Position numbers and translations under genes: made by a program. A stretch of DNA of 36,939 nucleotides, from contig CANPOY010000030.1 in the NCBI GenBank assembly GCA_947575805.1, forward strand, positions 1-36,939. The letters run 5' to 3'. The notes below the pieces were generated by a model that was not told where the DNA came from, did not search any database, and was given only the letters and a program-made list of their open reading frames with translations. Numbering within the stretch: position 1 is the stretch's first letter; every line of letters begins with the position of its first letter. Below, piece after piece: positions 15,042-23,673 of this stretch. Origin of the DNA: an uncultured Lachnospiraceae bacterium (GTDB lineage: Bacteria; Bacillota; Clostridia; Lachnospirales; Lachnospiraceae).

Positions 15042-17024
15042 ATGACAAGGAAGCAGAAAAATGTTTTGATTCGGATCATCATTGCTGCGGTCCTCATGGT
15101 GGCCCTGCACTTTGTGCCGGTTGCGGGCCTGCCCAGATTTGCCCTGTATCTGATCCCCTATCTGGTGATCGGCTGGGACATTCTGCGAAAGGCGGTGCTG
15201 GGAATCGCCCATGGAGAGATTTTTGATGAAAATTTTCTCATGGCGGTAGCCACCGTGGGCGCTATGCTGCTGGGAATTTATAATGAGTGTAACGGAAGGG
15301 AGGGCGAATTCGCAGAGGGAGTGGCCGTTATGCTGTTCTATCAGATCGGTGAGCTGTTCCAGTCTGTAGCCGTGGGTAAAAGCCGTAAAAATATCAGCGC
15401 ACTGATGGATATTCGCCCGGATTATGCCAATATTGAAGGGGAAGACGGGGAATTGGAGCAGATAGATCCGGACGATGTGGCGGTCGGAACGGTTATTGTG
15501 GTGCAGCCGGGAGAAAAGATTCCCATCGACGGTGTAGTGACGCAAGGAAGCTCTACCCTGAATACCGCGGCCCTTACCGGAGAGAGCACGCCCAGAGAGG
15601 TGGAGACCGGCAGCGAGGTTATCAGCGGATGTGTGAATCTCACCGGCCTTTTGAAAATAAGGACCACTAAGGAGTTCGGGGAATCTACGGTTTCCAAAAT
15701 ACTGGATCTGGTGGAAAATTCCAGTATGAAGAAAGCGCGGGCCGAGAACTTTATTACTAAATTTGCAAAATATTATACTCCCGCGGTATGTGGCGGCGCT
15801 TTGCTTCTGGCGGTGGTTCCCTCTGTAGTGAGCCTGCTAGCGGGTCATCCGGCTGCCTGGGAGGTGTGGATCATTCGGGCGCTGACATTTCTGGTAATCA
15901 GCTGTCCCTGTGCCCTGGTCATTTCCATTCCTTTGAGCTTTTTCGGGGGAATTGGCGGAGCCTCCTCCTGCGGTATTCTGATTAAAGGCTCCAATTATTT
16001 GGAAACACTTGCCAGGACAAAATATGTTGTTTTTGACAAGACGGGTACCCTGACAAAGGGTGTGTTCCAGGTGACGGAAATTCATGCCGATGAAAAGTGG
16101 CGGGAATTACCGGCAGTCAGGGAAGAAAAGGATATGGAGAATGCAGCCGCGGCGGAGAAGGCCAAAAGCCTGCTGCTGGAATATGCCGCTTATGCGGAGA
16201 GCTATTCAAAGCACCCCATTTCCAGAAGTCTGCAGGAGGCATACGGGCAGGAAATAGACAGGAGCAGAGTGACCAATGTGGAGGAGATCAGCGGTCATGG
16301 CGTGACTGCGCTGGTAAACGGCGTAAAGATTGCTGCCGGAAATGCCAGGCTTATGAGGAAGCTGGGTTTGCCCTGCGAAACTGCGGATGCGGAGGGGACG
16401 ATAGTCTATCTGGCTGCAGATGGGGTCTATGCAGGTTATATCCTGATCTCCGATGTGGTGAAAGAACAGTCCGGCGCCGCAATCGCTGCGCTGAAGGCAC
16501 TGGGCGTCAAGCAGACGATCATGCTGACCGGAGACAGCAGGAATACGGCAGAGCGTGTGGCAGCGCAGCTGGGACTGGACCAGGTGAAGAGCGAGCTGCT
16601 GCCGGCTGACAAGGTGGAGGCGGTGGAGGCTCTGCTGGAAGTGAAATCCGCTAAGGAAAAGCTTGCTTTTGTGGGAGACGGTATTAACGATGCCCCGGTA
16701 CTGTCCAGGGCGGACATCGGCGTGGCCATGGGAGCGTTAGGCTCAGACGCGGCCATTGAAGCCGCGGATATAGTCCTTATGGACGACGATCCCATGAAGC
16801 TGGCGCTGGCGATACAAATTTCCGGGAAGTGCCTGCGGGTGGTCTATGAGAATATTGTGTTTGCCTTGGCGATAAAGGCAGCCTGCCTGATATTGGGCGC
16901 CCTGGGCATTGCAAATATGTGGCTTGCCATTTTTGCGGATGTGGGAGTGATGGTGATTGCGGTATTGAACGCAATCCGGTGTTTAAAGGTCAAAACCGCC
17001 TTTCACATATTTGGCGGTAAGTGA
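15042..17024 (+). CDS. P1B-type heavy-metal ATPase, probable Zn/Cd exporter
   Basis: A 660-residue integral membrane pump that hydrolyses ATP to export metal ions. Seen in order: N-terminal membrane helices without an HMA domain, TGES phosphatase motif (179-182), the transmembrane metal site CPC (288-290), phosphorylated Asp332 in DKTGTLT, the HP pair (391-392), GDGIND (545-550) and terminal helices. CPC and the P1B-specific HP pair put it among Zn/Cd/Pb or Cu pumps; the CadA/ZntA type is favoured by the operator and the ZIP neighbour, which is inference. GGAGGG precedes the start. It is translated directly after the HMA protein. Confidence 0.92.
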   Translation: MTRKQKNVLIRIIIAAVLMVALHFVPVAGLPRFALYLIPYLVIGWDILRKAVLGIAHGEIFDENFLMAVATVGAMLLGIYNECNGREGEFAEGVAVMLFYQIGELFQSVAVGKSRKNISALMDIRPDYANIEGEDGELEQIDPDDVAVGTVIVVQPGEKIPIDGVVTQGSSTLNTAALTGESTPREVETGSEVISGCVNLTGLLKIRTTKEFGESTVSKILDLVENSSMKKARAENFITKFAKYYTPAVCGGALLLAVVPSVVSLLAGHPAAWEVWIIRALTFLVISCPCALVISIPLSFFGGIGGASSCGILIKGSNYLETLARTKYVVFDKTGTLTKGVFQVTEIHADEKWRELPAVREEKDMENAAAAEKAKSLLLEYAAYAESYSKHPISRSLQEAYGQEIDRSRVTNVEEISGHGVTALVNGVKIAAGNARLMRKLGLPCETADAEGTIVYLAADGVYAGYILISDVVKEQSGAAIAALKALGVKQTIMLTGDSRNTAERVAAQLGLDQVKSELLPADKVEAVEALLEVKSAKEKLAFVGDGINDAPVLSRADIGVAMGALGSDAAIEAADIVLMDDDPMKLALAIQISGKCLRVVYENIVFALAIKAACLILGALGIANMWLAIFADVGVMVIAVLNAIRCLKVKTAFHIFGGK

Positions 17025-17054
17025 ATACTATGGTAGGTAAGAGGTGGAAAATAG

Positions 17055-17831
17055 ATGAAAGAGTTAGCAGTAATTGGGGTTCCTTTTTTGGGAACCACCC
17101 TTGGAGCGGCGACAGTCTTCCTGATGAAGCGGGAAATGAATGTAAAGCTGGAGAAGCTGCTGCTGGGGTTTGCGTCCGGCGTTATGATTGCCGCATCCAT
17201 CTGGTCCCTTTTGATACCTGCCATTGAAATGGCGGAGAAACAGGGGAATCAGGCATGGCTCCCTGCCACTGTGGGCTTTCTGCTTGGCATGGGGTTTCTT
17301 CTGCTGCTCGACAGTCTTGTTCCTCATATTCATATTGACAGTAATCATGCAGAAGGAGTAAAATCTAAACTCAAGAAGACTACCATGCTGGTAATGGCTG
17401 TGACACTGCACAACTTGCCGGAGGGAATGGCTGTGGGGGTAACGCTTGCAGCCGCCATGATGGAGGAAACGGGGGTGGCCATGGCAGGAGCCCTGACCCT
17501 TGCTGTGGGGATCGCCATCCAGAACTTCCCGGAAGGAGCCATTATTTCCATGCCGCTGCGCAGTGCCGGGGCTTCCCGGGGAAAGGCATTTTGGTACGGT
17601 GTGTTGTCAGGTGCCGTGGAACCGGCGGGGGCCGTGTTCACTGTCCTGCTGGCATCACATGTGGTGCCGGTGCTGCCGTATCTGCTTGCTTTCGCAGCAG
17701 GAGCCATGATTTATGTTGTGGTGGAGGAGCTGATACCCGAGTCCCAGGCGGGAGAGCATACAAATATTGGGACGGTAGGCGTGGCAGCGGGGTTTGCACT
17801 GATGATGGTGCTGGATGTGGCATTAGGCTAG
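17055..17831 (+). CDS. ZIP-family metal transporter
   Basis: A 258-residue polytopic membrane protein with the two ZIP signatures, HNLPEGMAVGV and QNFPEGAIISM, on its central helices; these supply the binuclear metal site. A His-containing loop (HIHIDSNH) lies between helices 3 and 4. ZIP proteins usually move Zn, Fe or Mn toward the cytosol, so its presence behind an efflux pump is notable: it may balance metal levels or run in the other direction. GAGGTGG at 17041-17047 sets the start. It lies 30 nt after the ATPase and shares its operon. Confidence 0.9.
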   Translation: MKELAVIGVPFLGTTLGAATVFLMKREMNVKLEKLLLGFASGVMIAASIWSLLIPAIEMAEKQGNQAWLPATVGFLLGMGFLLLLDSLVPHIHIDSNHAEGVKSKLKKTTMLVMAVTLHNLPEGMAVGVTLAAAMMEETGVAMAGALTLAVGIAIQNFPEGAIISMPLRSAGASRGKAFWYGVLSGAVEPAGAVFTVLLASHVVPVLPYLLAFAAGAMIYVVVEELIPESQAGEHTNIGTVGVAAGFALMMVLDVALG

Positions 17832-17862
17832 CAGAATGAAATGTCTGTAGAGAGGTACTTAC

Positions 17863-18594
17863 ATGAGATTGATCATAATACGGCACGGGGATCCTGATTA
17901 TTCGGTGGACTCCCTGACAGAGAAGGGCTGGCGGGAGGCAGAGCTGCTGGCGGATCGGATTGCAAAGCTTAAAGTCAGCGCTTTCTATGTGTCTCCATTG
18001 GGCAGGGCCAGGGATACCGCATCCCTGACCCTGCGGAAAATGGGGCGCACAGCAGTGGAGTGTGACTGGCTTAGAGAGTTTCCGTCCCAGATTCACCGGC
18101 CGGATGTAAGAGACAGGACGGCTATCGCCTGGGATTGGCTGCCCGAGGACTGGACGGCGGACGAAAGGTATTTTGACCGAAAGCAGTGGTGTGAGACGGA
18201 GATCATGCGTGAAGGCGGGGTGGATGAGATGTACCGTTATGTCACGGAGGGTTTTGATGCCTTGCTGGCAGAGCATGGCTATGTGCGCCAGGGAGGATTG
18301 TACCGTGCGGAGAAACCTAATCGGGATACCATCGTATTGTTCTGCCATTTTGGAGTAGAGTGTGTTTTGCTGTCCCATTTGATGGGGATTTCACCCATGC
18401 CGCTCTGGCATAATACCTGCGCCGCCCCTTCAGCAGTGACTTCGGTCTACACGGAGGAGCGCAGGCAGGGGAAGGCGTCCTTCCGAATCAACAGCTTCGG
18501 AGATGTTTCACATTTATATGCGGCAGGAGAGGAACCTGCTTTTGCCGCCAGGTTCTGCGAGACTTTTGACAATGAGGAAGAAAGGCACGATTAA
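17863..18594 (+). CDS. Histidine phosphatase superfamily protein
   Basis: A 243-residue cytosolic protein of the phosphoglycerate-mutase-like fold. The opening MRLIIIRHGDPDYS holds the RHG motif with the phospho-accepting His8; PLGRARDTA and the later CHFGVE region give the rest of the phosphate pocket. The substrate cannot be inferred. AGAGG lies before the ATG and the gap to the ZIP gene is only 31 nt, so it is probably co-transcribed with the metal genes, though no functional link is evident. Confidence 0.87.
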   Translation: MRLIIIRHGDPDYSVDSLTEKGWREAELLADRIAKLKVSAFYVSPLGRARDTASLTLRKMGRTAVECDWLREFPSQIHRPDVRDRTAIAWDWLPEDWTADERYFDRKQWCETEIMREGGVDEMYRYVTEGFDALLAEHGYVRQGGLYRAEKPNRDTIVLFCHFGVECVLLSHLMGISPMPLWHNTCAAPSAVTSVYTEERRQGKASFRINSFGDVSHLYAAGEEPAFAARFCETFDNEEERHD

Positions 18595-18614
18595 CAACCG
18601 AAAAGGAGGAAAAT

Positions 18615-18866
18615 ATGCTGGATTATAAATATGATACACAGCTTTTGATTGAAGGGAATGATCTGGATGAGGATGAGATCAGCGATTATATTACGGAGCA
18701 TTTCAGGGGGGACTGTCTGCTGGCAGTGGGGGACGAGGAGTTGATCAAGATCCATTTTCATACAAACGAGCCATGGCAGATTCTTGAGTACTGCGCTTCC
18801 CTGGGAGAAATCCACGATATTGTCGTGGAAGATATGGACAGGCAGGCAAGAGGCCTGAAGGGATAG
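18615..18866 (+). CDS. Free-standing FakA/YloV-like C-terminal domain protein
   Basis: An 83-residue protein with a strong ribosome binding site (AAAAGGAGG). Its sequence (DEDEISDYITEHFRGDCLLAVGDEEL and IKIHFHTNEP, then LGEIHDIVVEDM) matches from memory the segment after the DAK-like part of FakA/YloV fatty-acid kinases, where phrases like VGDDELIKIHVHTNNP recur. Here it stands alone, without kinase or DegV domains. It could be a partner or regulatory piece of a kinase encoded elsewhere. It closes the metal operon and is followed 18 nt later by a strong terminator. Confidence 0.6.
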   Translation: MLDYKYDTQLLIEGNDLDEDEISDYITEHFRGDCLLAVGDEELIKIHFHTNEPWQILEYCASLGEIHDIVVEDMDRQARGLKG

Positions 18867-18883
18867 GCCGGAGACACATATTC

Positions 18884-18930
18884 AACCTCTTTCGCGTAAG
18901 ATAAACAAAGCGAAAGAGGTTTTGTTTTTT
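18884..18930 (+). terminator. Terminator abutting, and sequestering the RBS of, the subtilase gene
   Basis: AACCTCTTTCGC (18884-18895) pairs perfectly over 12 bp with GCGAAAGAGGTT (18910-18921), followed by TTGTTTTTT up to 18930; the subtilase ATG begins at 18931. The only Shine-Dalgarno candidate for that gene, AGAGG at 18915-18919, lies in the 3' arm of the stem. Confidence 0.85.
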
Positions 18931-20649
18931 ATGGAATGCAGGGACGCTATACTTTCCAACGAATACTTTGATGTGATCACGGACTATGAGCTGGCCCGGT
19001 ATACAGCGGAACGGGAAGTTGCCTGCTATATCAGTATAGAGGATTTTTACAATATTGTTTACCTGAACAGACAGGCCTTACCCGAGGCTAACGATTACTT
19101 TTTTGATCACAGGGCGATGCCCAAGCTCTATGGGCTGATGCAGGATACGGCGGCAGCAGGATCATCCTTTGATCCAAGCAGCCTCATTGTCAGCGGTATC
19201 ACCCAGGTGCAGCGGGCGCCCTTAAATCTGACCGGGCAGGGCTGCGTCATTGTCTTTCTTGATACGGGTATTGATTATACAAATTCTGTATTTCGCAATC
19301 CTGACGGCAGCAGCCGTATTCTTGCCATATGGGACCAGACGATACAGACGGGGACGGCACCGGAGGGCTTTTTTTATGGCAGTGAATACAGCCGGGAAGA
19401 CATTAACAGGGCGCTGCAGTCGGAAAACCCTTATGAGATCGTGCCCAGCAGGGACGAAAACGGACACGGCAGCAATCTTGCGGCAGTGGCGGCGGGCAGC
19501 ATACTGGCAAACGGTATTGAGTACATTGGAGCGGCGCCGGAGGCGGATATTGTGGTGGTGAAGCTGAAGGAGTGCAAGGATTATTTCCGGGAGTTTTACC
19601 TGATACCCGGAAACGTGCCCGCTTATCAGGAGAATGACATTATGCTGGGGCTGCTGTATGGAAACGGTTTTGCCAGAGCCTTTGAGAGGCCGATCATATA
19701 TTGCCTTGGAGTGGGAACCAATTACGGGGACCACAGCGGCAGCTCTGCGCTGTCCCGTTATCTGGATGCCCTGGCGGTAAGGCGCAGCCGGGCGGTAGTG
19801 GTCTGCGGCGGGAATGAAGGAAATGCGGCCCACCATTATCAGGGAAACCTGAAAAATCCGGAAAGCGCAGTTACCGGCAGGGAAGTGGTGGAGGTGAGGG
19901 TAGGTCCGGATTCGGAGGGATTTCTGATGCAGTTATGGGGAAATCTGCCGGATATATTCACGGTCTCGGTACGCTCTCCGGGTGGGGAAACCATTCCGCC
20001 TGTCCGTCTGGGGGTCCAGGACATCATTACCTATGGATTTATTTACGAGCGTACGAGGATTACCATAGCGGGGTCACTGGTAGAGACGGCATCAGGGGAG
20101 GAGCTGATAACCATGCGCATACAGGCGCCTACCGCCGGGATCTGGACCTTTGTGGTAGAGGCAGTGCGGGATATTCACAACGGTCAGTTTAATATATGGC
20201 TTCCTGTCCGGCAGTTTTTGAACACAGAGGTGTCTTTTTTAAAGCCCTCGCCTTATACCACCCTGACCGAACCGGCGATGGCCGGTGACGTGATCAGCGT
20301 ATCCACCTATGACGGGGACACCAGGAGCTTTTTTATTGAGTCCGGCAGGGGATTTACCCGGACAGGCGAGATTAATCCGGATTTTGCCGCCCCGGGGGTA
20401 AATATTTCCGTCATTCGGGGAAAGCAGACCGGCAGCAGTCTGGCGGCGGCCATTACTGCAGGCGCGGTGGCCCAGTTTATGCAGTGGGCGGTAGTGGAGA
20501 AGAATAATCCACTGGTAGAGAGTCGGGAGATCAAGAATTACTTTGTCAGAGGCGCTGCCAGAAACAATAATCTGACCTATCCGAACCGGGAGTGGGGATA
20601 CGGTCAGCTGGACATTCAGGGAACCTTTGACGTGATGATCGGCGTGTGA
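18931..20649 (+). CDS. S8 family subtilisin-like peptidase, Csp-like
   Basis: A 572-residue subtilase without signal peptide, so cytosolic or spore-packaged. A prodomain-like region (about 1-80) precedes the catalytic domain with Asp111 (VFLDTGIDY), His179 (ENGHGSNLAA) and Ser503 (TGSSLAAA, replacing the common GTSMA). The triad is complete. His and Ser are about 324 residues apart, far more than in subtilisin, leaving room for the inserted beta-sandwich domain seen in clostridial CspB germination proteases; size and architecture fit that family. Its role here, germination or otherwise, is not proven. ATG 18931 is preferred over TTG 18922, which would be only 2 nt from AGAGG. No own promoter is visible. 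Confidence 0.85.
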   Translation: MECRDAILSNEYFDVITDYELARYTAEREVACYISIEDFYNIVYLNRQALPEANDYFFDHRAMPKLYGLMQDTAAAGSSFDPSSLIVSGITQVQRAPLNLTGQGCVIVFLDTGIDYTNSVFRNPDGSSRILAIWDQTIQTGTAPEGFFYGSEYSREDINRALQSENPYEIVPSRDENGHGSNLAAVAAGSILANGIEYIGAAPEADIVVVKLKECKDYFREFYLIPGNVPAYQENDIMLGLLYGNGFARAFERPIIYCLGVGTNYGDHSGSSALSRYLDALAVRRSRAVVVCGGNEGNAAHHYQGNLKNPESAVTGREVVEVRVGPDSEGFLMQLWGNLPDIFTVSVRSPGGETIPPVRLGVQDIITYGFIYERTRITIAGSLVETASGEELITMRIQAPTAGIWTFVVEAVRDIHNGQFNIWLPVRQFLNTEVSFLKPSPYTTLTEPAMAGDVISVSTYDGDTRSFFIESGRGFTRTGEINPDFAAPGVNISVIRGKQTGSSLAAAITAGAVAQFMQWAVVEKNNPLVESREIKNYFVRGAARNNNLTYPNREWGYGQLDIQGTFDVMIGV

Positions 20650-20687
20650 ATATAGTCCGGCCTCCCGCCAGGGTGTAATTTTAACGC

Positions 20688-20716
20688 TTGCAAGCAGCAG
20701 AAAACTATTATATAGT
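20688..20716 (+). promoter_or_regulatory. Promoter of the chemotaxis receptor gene
   Basis: TTGCAA (20688-20693), 17-bp spacer, TATAGT (20711-20716); about 45 nt before the start. It is a vegetative-type promoter and not the TAAA/GCCGATAA pattern of motility sigma factors. Confidence 0.65.
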
Positions 20717-20762
20717 AGTACATGTCGGGCTGCTATTACAAGTGATGAAAGAGGTATATTTT

Positions 20763-22760
20763 ATGAAAAGCTTAAAAGGCAAGCTGATAATGATAACCTG
20801 TATGATCTGCGTGATCTGTCTCGGGATTACCGCATCGGTCAGTTATTTTAATGCTTCCGGGAAAATGAAGGAAAAGGAAGGGGAAAGCGCGCGGCTGCTG
20901 GCGGAGAAAAGTGCCGGTCAGATCGAAGCATGGATGAAGGAGCAGGCGGCTTTTCTCAATACCATTGCGGCATCCATAGAGGCGGGAGGTAGCACGGATC
21001 ATGAGGAACTGTGCGTCTATCTTACGTATTTGCTTGAAAACTGTAATGAGGATGATGTCTTATATGATATTTATTATACCAGTCTGGAAAACAAGATGGC
21101 TGCGGCCAGCGGATATGTGCCGGAGCCGGGCATAGATTTTACGCAAAGAAGCTGGTTTGCGGGAGCTTTGAGTACGGAAGGCATCCATTACGAAGCACCA
21201 TACAGGGATGTGGATTCCGGAAGAATTGTAATCACCATATCCCGAAAAATCACCGTGGGCGGAGATGTGAGGGGAATCCTTGCGGAGGACATTTTCGTGG
21301 ATACGGTGGTAGACACGGTGAACCAGTGTCAGGTGCCCAGTAACAGCTATGCCATGCTGCTGGATCAGAACCAGGGTGTGGCGGTTCATCCGAACGGTGC
21401 TTACGGTTACGTGAACGACGAGCCGGTTTCGATACAGAATCTTACAGGAAATCCTTATGGGGAGCTTGTGCCCATGCTTAAGGGAGGTGTCTGGAAAGAA
21501 GTCTTCGTCAGAGATTATGATAATGTGACAAGGGCGTTGTTTGCCGCTCCGGTGGAGGAATGCGGCTGGACTATTTTGGTTGCCGTGGACAGGGCTGTAT
21601 TGAATGCGGCGGCCAATACTATGTTTACCGGTTTTGCCGTGGCGACAGTGGTTTCCCTTTTGATTGGGATCGTTATTATCAGCCTGGCGGCCGGACAGAT
21701 CGTAAAGCCCATCAGGCGGCTGGCAGATACGGTGGAGTCCAGAGACTTTACCCAGGAGATCTGTATTTCCAGCAAAGATGAAATCGGCAGGCTTGCAGAC
21801 GGATTCAATGAAATGTTCCAAAGCTTAAAAAGGCTGCTGCAAACCTTCGGGGATGCGGCGGACAGCATCAAGGGTGCGGCAAGTGTTCTGGGGGATATAA
21901 CCAGAGAGGTTGTGGAAGGCGCCGATGAAGTAAAGGGTAAGATGGACGGCATTTCCGGTACCGTGGGGATGCAGAATCAGAGTGTGGCTGAGGGCAGGGA
22001 TAAGCTGGAGCGGTTTCAGGATCAGATTGACAGCTTCCGGCAGCAGTTTGCGGACATGAATGAGATTGTCAGCGGCGTCAGCGGCAGCATTACGGATAAC
22101 GCGGCGATCATGAAGGAGCTGGAGCTGTCAACGACGGCATCGCTGGAAAATATGGAAAAGCTTCAGAGCGGCGTGCAGCTTCTGGAGGAGAAATCGGGCC
22201 GTATTACAGATATTATCGCCACCATTACACAGATTTCGTCCCAGACCAATCTGCTGGCCCTAAATGCCTCCATTGAAGCTGCCAGAGCCGGAGAGGCGGG
22301 GAAAGGCTTTGCGGTGGTGGCTGATGAGATACGGAGCCTGTCGGAGCAGACCGATGCGGCTTCCGGAAACATTCGCCTGCTGATTACGGAAATACAGTCA
22401 CAGATTGGCGAGACAGTAAAAGATATTGAGAATGTTGCCGGATTGTTTGAGAAAAACACTATGGTTTCTCAAAGGGCAGGAAGCTTTTTTGACGGGATCA
22501 ATTCGTCTATCGGATCCATGAATGGATATAATCAGGACTTACAGAGCGGGCTCTGTGCTTTCGTAGAGGCAAAGGATAATATTACCACTGCTTTCGGCGT
22601 CATAGAAGAGAGCACGGGTTCCTGCCTTGCTTATTCGGAGCAGGCCCTGGATATAACGGTAAAGCAGACGGAAGCGGTTTCCCAGTTGAAAGAATTTGCC
22701 CGGAAGCTGGAGGCCTTGTCCGTAGAATTAAATGAAAAGCTGGAAGGATTTCAGGCGTAG
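20763..22760 (+). CDS. Methyl-accepting chemotaxis protein with extracellular Cache-type sensor
   Basis: A 665-residue transmembrane receptor. One membrane helix near the N-terminus (about 7-29), an extracellular sensor of about 250 residues with Cache-like features ([28 protein letters not shown]), a second helix (about 282-305), a HAMP linker with the [13 protein letters not shown] start, and a long coiled-coil signalling domain with the hairpin tip [20 protein letters not shown]. It should relay ligand binding to CheA/CheW. AAAGAGG at 20748-20754 selects ATG 20763; the upstream open frame overlaps the promoter. No other chemotaxis gene is nearby, and the ligand is unknown. Confidence 0.92.
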   Translation: MKSLKGKLIMITCMICVICLGITASVSYFNASGKMKEKEGESARLLAEKSAGQIEAWMKEQAAFLNTIAASIEAGGSTDHEELCVYLTYLLENCNEDDVLYDIYYTSLENKMAAASGYVPEPGIDFTQRSWFAGALSTEGIHYEAPYRDVDSGRIVITISRKITVGGDVRGILAEDIFVDTVVDTVNQCQVPSNSYAMLLDQNQGVAVHPNGAYGYVNDEPVSIQNLTGNPYGELVPMLKGGVWKEVFVRDYDNVTRALFAAPVEECGWTILVAVDRAVLNAAANTMFTGFAVATVVSLLIGIVIISLAAGQIVKPIRRLADTVESRDFTQEICISSKDEIGRLADGFNEMFQSLKRLLQTFGDAADSIKGAASVLGDITREVVEGADEVKGKMDGISGTVGMQNQSVAEGRDKLERFQDQIDSFRQQFADMNEIVSGVSGSITDNAAIMKELELSTTASLENMEKLQSGVQLLEEKSGRITDIIATITQISSQTNLLALNASIEAARAGEAGKGFAVVADEIRSLSEQTDAASGNIRLLITEIQSQIGETVKDIENVAGLFEKNTMVSQRAGSFFDGINSSIGSMNGYNQDLQSGLCAFVEAKDNITTAFGVIEESTGSCLAYSEQALDITVKQTEAVSQLKEFARKLEALSVELNEKLEGFQA

Positions 22761-22769
22761 GATAAGATT

Positions 22770-23597
22770 ATGGAAACGATGGAACTTGTCAAATTGTTGG
22801 ATATTCCCGAAGTAGTGGAAAGAAAGCTGGCGGATTATGAGAGCAGCAGAGATATAATAATTTCCGGTGATTTGACAGCTAAAATATTAAGGCGCAGTCA
22901 ATGGAAGGACGGACTCCATAATATACAGGAAGTGCTGGGGGATGATCCGACTGGCGTTAAAATACTGTGGGAGCTGCTTCATATTGTCAGCACTTATTCC
23001 TATGGCGAATACGTAAAACGAGGTATTTCGGATGATATATTCGTGGCTACCATGAAATTTTGCACCAGGTTTTTGCAGGAGCGCTACAAAACTTATCAGG
23101 ATTATAATTTCCTATGGGCATGGTGGTTCCCGCGGCAGATTTCTTTAAGCGAGTATCGGATCGGGGCTCTGGAATACGAATTTGTTGACGGAGAAGAGAG
23201 GGAAATTGCGATCCATATTCCGTCGGATGCAGATATGAGAAAAGAGTCGGTTGCTTGTTCCATAGATGAATTTAATCAGTTCAGGAAGAGATACTTCCCG
23301 GAATGGGAAAATGTGATCATGTCATGCGATACCTGGATGTTGATGCCGGAATTAAAAGAGATTTTAGGAGAAGACTCCAACATAGTTGCATTTCAGAATC
23401 TGTTTGAGATTGATCATGTGGATTATGATGCGATGTGGTATATGGGGTGGATTTATCCGGGCATCGAAACAATTGATGAGAGTTTACCGGAGAGGACGAC
23501 ACTTCAACGGAATCTGAAAAAGTATCTGCTGGCAGGGAAGAAGTTCGGAGTTGCCAGAGGGCATCTTGGTGTAAAGGGAAGTTCTAAGGCTGTATAG
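22770..23597 (+). CDS. Probable GNAT-like acyltransferase-domain protein
   Basis: A 275-residue soluble protein starting 9 nt after the chemotaxis receptor, probably co-transcribed. The second half, with IAIHIPSDADM, a conserved SCDTWML segment and LGEDSNIVAFQNLFEI, matches from memory the C-terminal GNAT-like domain of proteins annotated as 'acyltransferase domain-containing' in Lachnospiraceae. The N-terminal half is helical and unfamiliar. The ribosome binding site is weak (GGAT), so translational coupling to the receptor is likely; ATG 22779 is an alternative start. Substrate unknown. Confidence 0.5.
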   Translation: METMELVKLLDIPEVVERKLADYESSRDIIISGDLTAKILRRSQWKDGLHNIQEVLGDDPTGVKILWELLHIVSTYSYGEYVKRGISDDIFVATMKFCTRFLQERYKTYQDYNFLWAWWFPRQISLSEYRIGALEYEFVDGEEREIAIHIPSDADMRKESVACSIDEFNQFRKRYFPEWENVIMSCDTWMLMPELKEILGEDSNIVAFQNLFEIDHVDYDAMWYMGWIYPGIETIDESLPERTTLQRNLKKYLLAGKKFGVARGHLGVKGSSKAV

Positions 23598-23643
23598 CAG
23601 ACTTTTCTTTAGGCCGGTTTTTTGGCGTGGTTGAATGGAAGGG

Positions 23644-23661
23644 ACAGCCGAGCAAGGCTGT
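23644..23661 (+). promoter_or_regulatory. Small leader hairpin before the ABC-F gene
   Basis: ACAGCC / GGCTGT, a 6-bp perfect stem with a 6-nt loop, immediately before the AAGGACAGG ribosome binding site. It is short, and any regulatory role is speculative. Confidence 0.3.
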
Positions 23662-23673
23662 AAGGACAGGAAA

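Noticed and set aside
18922..18924. TTG start for the subtilase
   Set aside because: It lies only 2 nt after AGAGG and inside the terminator T-tract; ATG 18931 has workable spacing and a family-like N-terminus.
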